Positions 12,230 through 25,100 of a stretch of 64,000 bases of DNA are shown here, one piece after another. Within the stretch, counting starts at the first letter, position 1; each line of letters opens with the position of its first letter. The stretch comes from Nomia melanderi (taxonomy: Eukaryota; Arthropoda; Insecta; Hymenoptera; Halictidae), in assembly GCF_051020985.1 (NCBI RefSeq), contig NC_135002.1:3782001-3846000 (forward strand). The letters run 5' to 3'. A program made the position numbers and the translations under genes. Under the pieces are notes generated by a model. The model was not told the origin of the DNA. It ran no database searches and was given only the letters and a program-made list of their open reading frames with translations.

Positions 12230-12770
12230 GTCTTCTGTCCGAGGATTTCGTATTTTTGGGATTTCTTGGGAGTGGAGCGATGGTGACTGGTAATTGAAAA
12301 TTTTGACGAGGATTTGGCTTCTGAGGACCTCTTGATATTGGAATGGTGATAACCATGAATTTGATAATTGAGAATTTTGACGAGGATTTGGTTTCTGAGG
12401 ATCTCTTGACATTGGAATCATGATAACTGAAAGTTTGATAATTGAGTTTTCTGTCGGAGAAGGATTTCATATTTTTGGGATTTCTTGGTAGTGGAGTGGG
12501 GGCGATAACTGATAATTGAGTCGTTTGATGAGGATTTGGCTCCTGAGGACCTCTTGATATTGGAATGATGATAACTATGAATTTGATAGTTGAGTGTTCT
12601 GTGCGAGGAAGGTTTGGTAATTTTGGATTTCTTGGTACTCTGGAGTTGAAATAATCGTAACTGAAAGTTTGATAATTGAGTCTTCTGAACGAGAAGGATT
12701 TAGTATTTTTGGGTTTCGTAATACTGAACTTGGAGCAGTAATGACTATAAGTTTGACAATTTGTTCTTCT
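12230..12770 (+). repeat. Irregular tandem repeat, about 74-bp unit
   Basis: The phrase gaggatttgg(c/t)t(t/c)ctgaggac/tctcttgat recurs near 12308, 12382 and 12530, spaced 74 and 148 bp, interleaved with gataattgagt(c/t)ttctg and tatttttgggatttcttgg phrases. It ends about 200 bp before exon A. Confidence 0.75.
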
Positions 12771-12985
12771 TTGGCTTTGATATTTATCTGGGTATTCAAG
12801 AGTGAATTATAATTAATGTTCTCCTTAGAACTAGGAGAAAGTACTACTTAACGAACGACTACTAGAAAAGATGGATCCTAAAATATTCTCAGTTTATCTA
12901 TAAAATATTTAAGAATAAATTTTATTACACAGATTAAATGGCATTGTCGCACGATATTAAACGGAAACGAATTGCTCTGTTGCAG

Positions 12986-13177
12986 AACGAGAAGCTGGAG
13001 GTGAAACAGAAATGGGCCTCGCGGCTTCTAGGCAAGTTACGAAAGGATATCACGCAGGAGTACAGGGAGGACTTCGTGCTGAGTATCACGGGGAAGAGGC
13101 CAGCCATGTGTGTCCTGAGTAATCCTGATCAGAAGGGCAAAATGCGTCGGATCGATTGCCTGCGTCAGGCCGACAAG
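12986..13177 (+). CDS. NfI: NfI exon A: middle of the NFI DNA-binding domain
   Basis: This exon is 64 codons long, phase 0 at both ends, with acceptor ctgttgcag and donor AAG|gtgcgt. It encodes residues 1-64 of the visible protein. The core [17 protein letters not shown], the stretch [11 protein letters not shown], and [20 protein letters not shown] are hallmark NFI DNA-binding-domain sequence, nearly identical to what is known in flies and vertebrates. It carries two conserved cysteines (in AMCVLS and RIDCLRQ), the first matching a residue known to be needed for DNA binding. The frame stays open upstream to an ATG at 12938, but the 16 extra residues do not resemble NFI, so I place the exon start at the splice acceptor. 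Confidence 0.95.
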
Positions 13178-16100
13178 GTGCGTCTGATCACCACTCTTCC
13201 TAATCCACTTACCACAAACCTCCCTTCTTCGCAATTTCCTAATCCCCTCAACATTAACCCTTAGCACTCCAGGTTGTTTTATAATCTATCAGCAACTGCG
13301 GCTAATTTTTATGGTATTTCTAGTGAAAATTACAAATGCAACATTCCTTCGATCTTTCATTTTCCTTCTCAGTAAAAAATTGATGTTCGACCATTTAGAT
13401 CTTGGAAATTAGGGATTTAAAATCAGGTTATTACGATACGTATTCTTGTAACTGCATCAACCAAAACCGACATAAACGTTTGCAAAGTAATGTTTATAAA
13501 TTCAGTATGCATCAAATTGACGCGTTCCGTAAACCTAGTGTTACATGGTACAATTGTGATACTACAAATAAATATAGAAAAAGGTAGAGATAGCAATAAA
13601 ATAGAATGTCGAGTCTGACTCGACACAGGACTGCCAAGGGTTAACCTCCACGTTCCCGACCAATGTAAATTAGATAAATCCCCGTGTACATTCTGCGCAC
13701 ATTATTAATGTCCATTACGCGGCACGCAAATTTCCCATGGCCCCGCGTGGTCCCGCAAGACCACAGAACCATCGGACCCACCCCAAGAAATAGTTGGACT
13801 CGATCGTTAACCGCCGTCTCGATGGACCGTTGAGAAAGTCAGGCGGAAATCGGGCCGGGTGTTCCCCGGCTTCCGGTGGTTCGTGCGGCGGCCAATAACG
13901 CCGGTGTCTGTCGTTGTTCCACAGGTATGGAGGTTGGACCTGGTGATGGTGATCCTCTTCAAGGCAATTCCGTTGGAGTCGACGGACGGGGAACGGCTTG
14001 AGAAGACTGCGGAATGCGCTCAGCCGGGCCTCTGCGTCAACCCCTATCACATCAACGTCTCCGTCCGGGAACTCGATCTCTACCTCGCCAATTTTATCAC
14101 CAGTCACGGTAAGCGACCGCCGAGACTATCGAAAACACATTTCTACGTGTGCCGTTCTACAGTCCTTTGAATCGCGGGAAATTCACGTTCGCTCTCGTCC
14201 TTCGTTTAACCGTTTGAGTCCCGCCGCCTTCGCGCTCTTCGGGTTTCGTGTCGAAAACTCAGCGCGTTTCAATGATACGGACAACTAACTAAACTAAACT
14301 AACAAAATTCACTATCTGGTGAAACGCGCTCAACTCAGACGCATCTACAGCGCATCGCTGCTTTTGTATAGTAATACATTTTGTATATCGTTGTTATGTA
14401 TTATAAATTAACACGTTGAATGGCACACGATTTCACGAAGCAAAACGTAGGAGACGAAAAAAGATATAATATTGAATTATTGAATTAACCCTCTGTAGGC
14501 TCGTGTAACTTGTTGGTTTATTTCATTTTGCACTGGAAGCGGTGAATAAAATAAAGTAATCAGTTAACTTCAACTGTTTTACGCTCAGGCGTGAAAGTTT
14601 AAAGTCAATGTAACTTGAAAGTTACAAAATATATTCGTTTGATGAAATTATTGAAACTATTGAATACATTCTTCATTCGTATTCATATGTGGATATTTAT
14701 TAATTTGGTACTACATAGATTTTGTTATGAACGAACATTGAATTAAACGGTGACTGTTTGAAAACATTTTTATATTATAAATAATGTCAGCTAATGCACT
14801 ATATATATTAGTATTAACATACATGGTATTAACATAGATTAAGACAAGCACTCTCCTGCTTAGCTTTCCTCGACGCAGAGTAAAAAGAGCGCAATCGCGT
14901 CGCTCGGATCTTCTCGCGTCCCATTCAGAAAGCGCCATCGCGCTGTTCGGCCTCTTTCGAGCGTGTTTTTTGAAAAACCTCTGGTACTCAAACGGTTAAA
15001 AGAACGCGGCGATAATTATTCTTAGCCTCTTGCGCTGGGAACGAATTCAGAGATTTGGCAAAGTCTCTTGCGCGAAGAATTCTGTTTTTACCTGTTTCAC
15101 GCAGACGCGTCAACTAATTTTGTTTATTAATACTTTCGTGTAGAGTGGTACGTTTCGAAATAGTCTAGTATGTAACGGAGACTATTATGATTATTTCCAA
15201 GTAATTCTGAAGCCGGTGGCTAACACGGAGCTTAACGCGTTAAATAATCTAAAGAAAATGCTTCGGTATCTACATGATCAAACGGAAGAAACTAATAATC
15301 TAATATCTGCATAATCAACTAAGAGCAACTAATCTTCCAACATTTAACACTAGAACTACCGTAACAGTAAAAACGACTGGTTTCGGTTTTCTAACCCTTT
15401 GCACTCGGCAGGTGACTCTCACCTGATTTGATACAGTAAAACTATAAAATTTGATGTTTAACATTATACCTTGTACAATGCGTCAATTTGTGAAATATTG
15501 AAATAACATACCTTTCTTCCTCAATGTACGCGTGATTTCTCTTCGAGTTAGTCTCACAAAATATCGTTTTTATCTCATCAGAGTATGTTCAAATATTTCT
15601 AGTGGAAAACTTCGGAGTGCAAAGAGTTAAAGGTGTTTTATTCGAATAGTCCAATTACTGACGCATTAGGAGGTTGACGTTACGCAGTTATAGAATCTAT
15701 TTAATGTTAAACTAGTTCCTCGATACGTGAAATAGAATAAAATAGCTTCCTTCCTCAATATACTGATTTCTTCGCATTAATCTCAAAGAATGTCTTTGCC
15801 TCAGAAAATGTTATTCCTACTAAGAAACTCCCAAGTGCAAAGGGTTAAATACTCACATCACAAAGACCAATGATCCATCCCCTAAATGCTGAAACAAGAC
15901 AATCTACCATCCGAGAACCGCAACCCCCAAGACAAAGATCGACACGTAAACACACGCCAGACGATCAGATCATTTCGATGGACAGTCCACTCTCCAGAAC
16001 GCCCTTCGACGACTCGCATTTGGCGGCTGTCGGGTCGTCATCTTGATCTTCAGGTCGATCATGGCCGTCTCGGCATCTCTGCGTCTCGGTTTCGTCAGGC

Positions 16101-19100
16101 TGACCGCGTTCATTCACCGTCCGCGCGTGTGTCCCGTCCATTCAAAGTGTCCACGCTACACTCGGCTTCGATTCAAAGTTTCTTGGAACGCTCTGCCAAT
16201 TCCACCGGCCCCCATGCAACGGGGCTGTGTTCATGGCGCGCGCGGACCAGGACCGTTTCCCGCCATTTTAAACGGCCGCGGTACAAAGACCCGACGCCCG
16301 CGGTCTACATAGAACGGATCCACGGATTGGCAGACCTTCGCGAGCCCACCACCTCGACGATCGGCTTCAAGAATAGTCGATCTTGTCCACCGTCCAAGGT
16401 ATTCGATCGTTTCGCGTTCCATGAGTCGATTGATTTAACCTCTCTCTCTCTCTGTCTTTGTCTCTCGCCTCGTCTGTCTATCGACTCTGTCTCTCCTTTT
16501 GGTGCGAATTCTAGATCAGATCCTAGATGAAGACGATTGGATCAATAGTACTGGGGTTTCTAGACGTTTTTTTAAGTTTCGGGATTAGGCGTGTTTGGTG
16601 AGGTGTATTTGGTTTAGTTTCTTATCGTGAGAATGTTGGACGCGTTTTGGTAATTGGTGTTATTAATTAGTTAATTGTGTTTGACGAGCACGTCATCGTA
16701 GCTTGACAGGATACTAATTCTTTCAGCGATGGATTCTTTGTTTCGCTTTGATCTTTCATTAAAATATACGTGCATTCGTCCTTCGACGAGTACACGCTCC
16801 ATTTTTTATTTTATTGCGCGTAGAACCAGGTTTTTCCAACTAAATTCCACAGTTAACTGGTTAATGAGAATATGATAGCTTTAGCTGCATCAGTGATTCC
16901 TCTGGTTCAAAGCTTAAGTAATAGGAAGCAATCGGTACGGCGAAATCGGGGAACTTCGAGAGATTCGTAGATTCAAGGAACTTGCAAGTACTTTTTCGAA
17001 AATCTATCTGTTCCGACATCAATTTCTGTCTACTGGATGTCCCGGAAGTTCCCGGAAGTTTTTCAGTTTACCCCGAGCGAACGTATCACTCTTCGAAACT
17101 CCAATAATACAATTCCATAGCGCAGAGGAGCTTCTTCGTCAACCTTTCGGCTACCGATCTTAATTTCCCGAAGTGTACTATACTTCTTTCCGCTCGGTAC
17201 CTATGTTACCGTATTTCTTCGCGGTAGGTAAACTCGAAATGCCTCCGGTCCGTTAAGGGTTGAACCGTAAATTCCCGTTCCGCTAAACCGCAAACTGCGT
17301 GATACATACGCGAACAGTCTGCAGTGCGACTTCAACTTTGGATTACCGTGAAGCTGCCGAGCAATTAGAGCGACTTAATTTCAATCTTTTATGCAAACTA
17401 ATATTACGTTCCTCGACGTTCGAAGAGCCTTCTAGTCTTGTATCTGTACAGATAGACTTTATAATTGAAATACTTGAGAAATAAACCTTGTACAGTACCT
17501 CAATTCGATTCGTACGATAGTTTCAGTGTTAGTGCGACGAAGATTTCTGCTAATCTAAGAATAATCAATATTCATTACCCACGGATCAAAGCAAACTATT
17601 TCGCTACCAATGTATTATCATCAAATGAAGCTCCTCAAGTAGAATGGAGCATTTCGTCGCATTTCTTCGAATTGTCGATAAAATATTACCCGAGCTTAGC
17701 GAAAGTGAATAGTACGCCAGGAGGTTAACCCGTTAACGTATTTATTTTCGCTACCAAGCTCGTGTAACATGTTACTATCGGCAATTTAGAAGAAAAGTAG
17801 CAAAATTCTCCATTCTACTTCAAGCGGAAGTTTCATTTGAAGATAATACATTGACAATAGCGAAATAGTTATGTATTTTGATCTGCGGATAATGAACATT
17901 GATTGTTGTCAAATTGGTCTAGAAATCTTCATCACGAGTTTCACTCGTTGTACGGCAGGTTAACCCTTAGCGGTCCTTTCTGAACTGTGATCCAACCGAC
18001 TACTTTGTTACTCATAATTTATTGGAACAAGTGAAAAATTCTAAGCATATGTTATATCTATATTTCCTTTTAAGTATAGTAGTTGATTACAGAGGAATAA
18101 TGTTTGCTATGAATCCGAATGAACTGAGTAATATATATATTTGTTGAACCGCGTTGAAAATCTTCACCACGAGTCTCACTCGTTGTAGAGCAAGGGGTTA
18201 ACAGACACCGACATCCGGTCGATTCGAAAAATCCCCGAAAAATCCGCTTCGAAGCGTTTCGGTCTCGGTCGATCATACGCCCGGCAGAAGTCAGACGTAA
18301 ACAGAAATGGCGCGCGTTGATCGACCGTCTGATCGATCAGCTGGCAAGGAGAGGCTGTCTCGCGACTGGCAGGGTCCGCCGGTTCTTTCCGTCCGGGTTT
18401 CATCGAACTCACTGACTCAGTGGTGAAACACGTAATTTCCGTGCGCGCGTCCTGGCAACCCGGTCGCCAGGCACCGACCCGACCGTTCCCGCTGCCGAGC
18501 GCTGAGAGGAGAGCTCCCGCTGGCTACCAGAGAGAGAGGAGACTCTCGCCCGGCCGTGCGCGCGGTGTGCGGCTTGGCAGCCGGCTTTCTAATGTTTACA
18601 GCCGGTTGACGCAAAAATTGGCGAGGCCTACCGCCACCACCTACGAGAAAGAGAAAAAAACGCGCGGCTGCCAAGACATGGGGTAGGTTAGGCACTCTCC
18701 AGATGGCTCGGTTTCTTGATCTCTCATTCAGCTTCGTCGCGCCGCGCTCTTCGGCTCCGCGTCCTCTCGGATCGTCTCGATGCCTGCGCTTATCTACTCG
18801 CTGGCTGGTTCCTCGATGGCGAATCGATCGGAATGGAACGCAACAAAGTAGAGCTCGTGTAGCTTTCTCGAGGAATGTGTATTCAGGAGAGATGACCTTT
18901 GTCATGCTGGACTCAGATTTGAGAGGAGGATCTTTTGAGACTTTAGCAGACGGTAACATTTTGTAATTAGAGATGGATAGTGAAGCTTTCAGAAGAGATG
19001 AATATGTAGATTATGAGACATCCCTGTTTAATTGGTCAATCATATGAAGACAAGCTCGTGTAGCTTTCTCGAGGAATATGTATTCAGGAGTAGAGATGAC

Positions 19101-22100
19101 CTTTGTCATGGTGGACTCAGGTTTGAGAGGAGGATCTTTTGGTGAGAACAGCGATGGTAATATTTTGTAATTAGAGATGGATAGTGAAGCTTTTAGAAGA
19201 GATGAATATGTGGATTAGTACATCCCTTTAATAGGTCAATCATATGAAGACAAGTTACTTGATGACTCAACAACTCACAAGTATCCAGATCTTGAACCAA
19301 CGATCTACTTCGACAACAATCATTGTAATCATTGGAAACTCATCGATATATAGAGTCTACCTCATACATTCTATTCACCGATACACCTGTACCTCGTACC
19401 ATTCAGTCTAAGTAGACCAGGCTGCACACCGATCTCCATCGGACGCAATACCGCTTCAATCAAAATTCCTGAATGGACCGGTAAATTTCATCGAGCGTGT
19501 ACGACTCCGTCGACGACAAGGAAGCGATACGTTCATCGTCCACGGTCCAAGTGAACGGATCACCGGTGGCAGCCGGTGAGTTGGCGGCCGAGCACGTGGC
19601 CGATTAATTCACAAAGGCCGACCGGCCGGGAGAAGAAAACTGGCTTGGTGCACGCGACGAACGATCAACATCATAAAAATTCCTTGCCCTCTGTAAATAT
19701 ACAACCGGCCGGCACCACAATAATATAAACTCGGTGGCTGCCAACGCGTGCGTGCCGGATAGCCGAAGGCTCCGCCGGCTACTCTCCGGGACCCTTTCGG
19801 ATTATCCGGCCGCGCGAGCGCGTATGCTAAAAGTAGACACTTGCCTCCGTTCGTTCGTTTCGACTGACCTAATAGACGGTATTATTATAGAAGGGAAGTA
19901 CACCGGGACACGGGGACCCAGGGATGCCTAATATTTCATTCCCGGCCGCGTTCAATCGTTCCACGAAAGCCGTTGTCACGCTTTAGGGGACGATTGATCG
20001 TCCACTTTAACAACCCCCCGCTCTGCGATATCGTGTCGAGCATCTGATGAAAATTTGAAACAGATCGACGAAGGTTACTTACCTTCTTTTCAATATAAAT
20101 TGTATATTACTTTAATACTTTGTATTGGTTTTCTACTGTCAATCGTCCATTTTCGCAGTGGTGGGTTATGATGAAAATTTGAAAGATCGACGGAGGTTAT
20201 TTATCTTTTTCTCAATATAAATTGTGTACTACTTTATTAACCTTCATTACTTTGTATTGGCTTTCTACTGTCAATCGTTCATTTTCAGAGTGATAGGTTA
20301 TGATGGATTATGATGGATTACGATGGGTCATGCGAGGAATAAGTATCTTGTTTGCCCCTTTTCCTGATGAATTGTTAATGGTAAAGTTGCGGTATCAAGC
20401 ACAATTACGAAAGCAAGAAGAAAGTGTGATAATTTGTAACGAGACGGTTGTTACATATTATTAGTCGCCGAAGGTCTTGATCTACTTCGCGTAGGGTCTA
20501 TAATCTTCTTTCTTTTAGGGGAAAATGTACTTCTTTGGTACGGCAAGTTTCGTAATCTTCTTTTCTTAAGACGATTGTGGCGATATTCTTCTTCTTGCTA
20601 CAAGAACACCCTCTTTCTCGAGACGTTTCTATATATTCTCTTTCATCTACGTATTCTTCTTACAATTAAACTCAGCTGCTTGCTCACGAGAACCTTCGTC
20701 ACTTCTTCGAATAAACATCTCTACGTAACATTCTCTGTACTCTATATCTTTACACACTCTACATTATTAATCCTCATCATTCCAGATGGTTTTGTAATTT
20801 ATCTGCAACTGCAACCAATTTTTATCATATCTCTAGTGAAAATGAAAAATGCAACATTCCTTCGATCTTTCATTTTCCTTCTCAGTAGAAAATTTAGATA
20901 TGTGGAGAATCTAATAATTTTAAGGCAATTTTTGATTCATTAAAATATTTAATATTACAACTGGTGCAATACTGAAACCTACAGAGTTCAAAGGGTTAGA
21001 TGTTTGATGGTAGCTTAGTAGTAGCTAGTTATGGAATAGAGGAACATGGACTGATTCGTATTAAGACGAAGGTGTAACAAATTAATTAATATCCGATTGT
21101 TATAACATTTCTTCAATATTTCATTTTCCTTCTCAGTAGAAAATTACATATATGGAAAATCTAATAATTTTAGTGCAGTTTTTGATTCATTAAAATATTT
21201 AATATTACAACTGTTGCAATATTGAATCCTACAGAGTTCAAAGGGTTAACACGTTTCAAGTTTCCTCCGTATCAACACACCGAAACGTTCCATCTTCATA
21301 TAGAATTATCTAAATTTCCCTGTTTATACGAGCGCATCTTCTCTCGTCGGTTCGACGGTGCGAGCGCTTTCCCCTCGGCGGAGCACGGTTCGACGGGAAT
21401 CTAGCGAGGCAACGCCGAGGATCCACGTGGCGTTGATTCACTGGCGGCGTTGGAAACGCGACCAGAGGTACCCCGGTCTATTCCGGATTACCGGAGTCGC
21501 GCGGAGCCGGCTAAAACGGAGCTTGCTCAGGGCGAGCGGTGGCATCGCGAAAATGCGATGTCCGAGAGCGACACGCGTGGAGGCACCTGTCCTCTCTTCT
21601 AACACTTTCATAAGAGACGATGATACTTACGCAACCCGGCCGGCCGGGCGATATTTAGCTCTTAGGGCGAATACGCGCGCCGGACGAACTCGCTCGACGC
21701 TTCGACGCCTTAAAACTATTCCTCCGCCTCCTCCCCTGGGAGCCGCTCCGCTAGACACATCCCCGTTTCGATAACCGCGGGACACGTAAACAGTCAGCTA
21801 GTAACCTCGAAACGACGCAAATAGGATCGGATTCATTTTTCACCCTGTCCGCCGTGAAGGGTTGCGGTTATCGTTTCCATAACTTACAGCTGATCTAATA
21901 ACTTCGAGCTCATTGAAATTTCGAAATCTTTGTAACTTTGATCTGATTCGGACGAAACATTCGTATTAGACATTCAGATGAAATAGAAGTATTATAATTA
22001 GAGAAGCAGTGATAATCATGAAGGAAATGTTGTATATTGTGAGGAATCTGTTGGAACAATGTAATTGTCTATACTATCATCAGTGATTAATAGAAACAAT

Positions 22101-25100
22101 ATAATTGATAATAATTGAAGGATTAAATTTCTGTTAATCCTGCAATGTCGAGTAATCGAGTCTTAATCGCTCGAATTACCCTCGAGAGTAATTACCCCAT
22201 GCTATTCCGTCTCCCGTGATGAACTTCTAAATGTACTCCGTGAGATTTTTATCCCCGCGAATATGTACTCTAGCCTAATAAATTTTTTAGTTGTACAGGC
22301 TCGTAAAAACGCTCGGCGTCCTCGTCGGTGTGTCGTGCACGCGAGCATGTGACCATGCGTGCCGATGTGTGCTCGCTCTATAAATAAATAGGCGACGGAC
22401 ATCTTGTACCGTGATCTCTCTCGCTCTCTGTCCCTCTCGTTCTCTCTTTTTCAGCCACCGTGCTCGCTTATATGTTTGATTTTCATTCGTGCCGACGCGA
22501 ATACCTGAAATGAATATTCTCGTACCTCCGCTCGTGGACGAAAACCGCTCCGAAGCGGCGGATAAATAAATAAAAGGGAACAGGGGAGGAAGAAAAAGAG
22601 TCCTAGGTTCGGCAATTAATTCTCCTATCCTATACAATTTTTCATTTCCTCGGTTTTCTTCGAAGAAATATAAAGTTGCTTCGTTGAGAAATAAAGGAGG
22701 CTCACTTAGAATATTTTCGAATGTTAGTGTTGAAGCATCTGATTGGTAATTTCATCAGATTTTTCGAGTTCTCGTTTTGTAGAGTTGAACACCGTAGAAA
22801 ATGAACGATTCGAATGCAAAATAAAAGGTCCTTTTCATTTAGTTATTATAATATTATAAAATTATTATTATTATTATTATCATTATCATTAAAGCAAGGA
22901 AAGGAACGATTGAGTATCTATAAATTTTTGAGTATCTATAAAAATCTCACTCTTCTTCCAGAGGGTTGAATTTCTCTTTCACTTTGAATTATCAAAATAA
23001 AATGGAGACTTTGTTTCTTCTTGTCGTTGTAAAAGGAAGTTAGAAGATGAAATTGACGTTTGACCGGGGATAAACGCAGAGCGCGTGGCACGACGCTGTT
23101 ATTGAAATTTATTAACAGCGAGATAGATCTGGGTTAATTATCTTGACCCTTTTGCGACGTTTCGAAGGGTGGGAATCGGGGGATGAAACGGATATTGATC
23201 GGTATTAAATGAAATAAGAGGGTTAATTTCGCTAATGAAGTTTGTGTACGAGTGGAATTCGGATCCGAATTGAAGTGGCTGAAGGGGTGGTTACGGATTC
23301 TGATGAGTTTCCCCCGGCAATTGAATTTTAGGAGATTAAGAACAGCTCGCGACACTTTTTACTTGATTAAAGACTCGTTTTCGATACTGTAGTCGATTGT
23401 ACATCGGTGTTTGGAGTTATTTCTCTTGTTTGCCGATGAAAGAACCTTTCGTTTTTCCCTTTGAAACGAATATGTTTGAATTCAGCGTGGAAACAGTTTG
23501 AAACTTATCGTTTTATTTCGTTTCTTTGTAATATATCTATTTTGAGCTCACTAAGTATGCAAATGTTAAGGTTATAAATGATTAACTTCAGAAGTTATTA
23601 ACTTTAGAATTCGTTAAGCCCGATATTGTTCACCTTAGAAATGATTAACGTTGGAAATTATTAACTCTAGAAATTATTAAATCTAGAAGTGATCAATTCT
23701 AGAATTTATTAACTCTAGAAATTATTAAATCTAGAAGTGATCAGCTCTAGAATTTATTAACTCTAGAAATTATTAAATCTAGAAGTAATCAACCCTAGAA
23801 TTCATTAACTCTAAAAATTTAAAATTAACTCTAGAAATTATTAAATCTAGAAATTATTAAATCTAGAAGTGATTAACTGTAGAATTTATTAACTCTAGAA
23901 ATTATTAAATCTATAAGTGATCAACTGTAGAATTCATTAACTCTAGAAATTATTAAATCTAGAAGTGATCAACCTTACAATTCATTAACTCCAAAAATTA
24001 TTAAATCTAGAAATTATTAACCCTACAAACCTTCGCCTGTTGAAGATATCACTCACAGGAAAATTATCCACCAGATTTCTATGCAGAACCACTTATTTCT
24101 CACTCGTTCTCGTGAAAGCGAGCTGTCCTATCAAAGCTTCGTTAGCGAGACCCCTAGGCATTTATTTTTAGTTTACATTATAAACTCTTAAAGTGACTTA
24201 CGTTGTAAAACGTTCTGCAAGATGGCCGTAAAGTCTATCGTACACTGCGTCGTCCTTGACGGACCTCACCGTGGCATCGCGGGATCGCTCATGGATCACA
24301 TAGCGTCAACAGATCTCTCCGTTCTCTATTATTGTTCCAAGATCGTGTGTATCTATCGGCCTCCTAAAATTTCTGCGTCGCACACGCACCTGTCGACCAC
24401 CGGCGGACTAATTTTGCCGGGTACTCGCCCGAGGATCCTTCGCCGCGGTGTCGCAATTAATTTTCCCGAGAAACGATGCCCGGTTGCGCAAAATCCATCG
24501 TCGCGACCATTTTGGAGACCATTTTTCGCGACGGGTCCCGGGCCATTCGTTATTCCGCCGCTTCGGCTTGTCGTTTACGATCCGAATAATTCGCCTCGCC
24601 GCCCGTCTGCTTCGGGAATATTATATTCTCGAGTTTACACGATGGTTTCTCAATAATCCGATGTGACCCAAAATTGTCTCGTAATTTCAGGGAATTTCTG
24701 TTTCATCGAACGCCATTCGAACCGTTCGTTTCGGCGATAATTCCAACGTGCTAAAAGTAACGGCACTGCGACTCGCGTTTCGCTGTTTCTTTTTCAACTT
24801 TCGCGCTCTATAGACGCGCGTCTATTAATAATTATTCTATCATAACACAGCTTCATTACTATATACCCATCGCGACCAAACAAACAAAGGCATCTAAATC
24901 TCCGTCTAGCATCAAAACAATAGAAATGTTAGAATTCCAATTAAATTCCAACCTTTTCTATTTAAACGATCTTAGTCGAACCTCGACAGAAGTCTCAGGC
25001 CAAACTTTTCCCACTTCGATTCCCTCGAAGTCACTCTAATTCACTTTCGTTCATTAAACTACATCAATCCCTATATCTGATCAATTTTCCTATTTTCCTC

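Noticed and set aside
1..12985. Search for the first NFI DNA-binding-domain exon (FHPF...YTWFNLQ)
   Set aside because: Not found by eye in this stretch, so I place it upstream of the window. A translated search with an insect NFI would settle it.
15886..16530. 214-codon frame in intron 2
   Set aside because: The longest non-repeat frame outside NfI, but Arg/Ser/Pro-rich in a CpG block, overlapping other frames, ending in a CT run, with no family resemblance.
24222..24656. 144-codon frame in intron 2
   Set aside because: No recognisable sequence, no splice or promoter context, GC-rich surroundings that favour chance frames.
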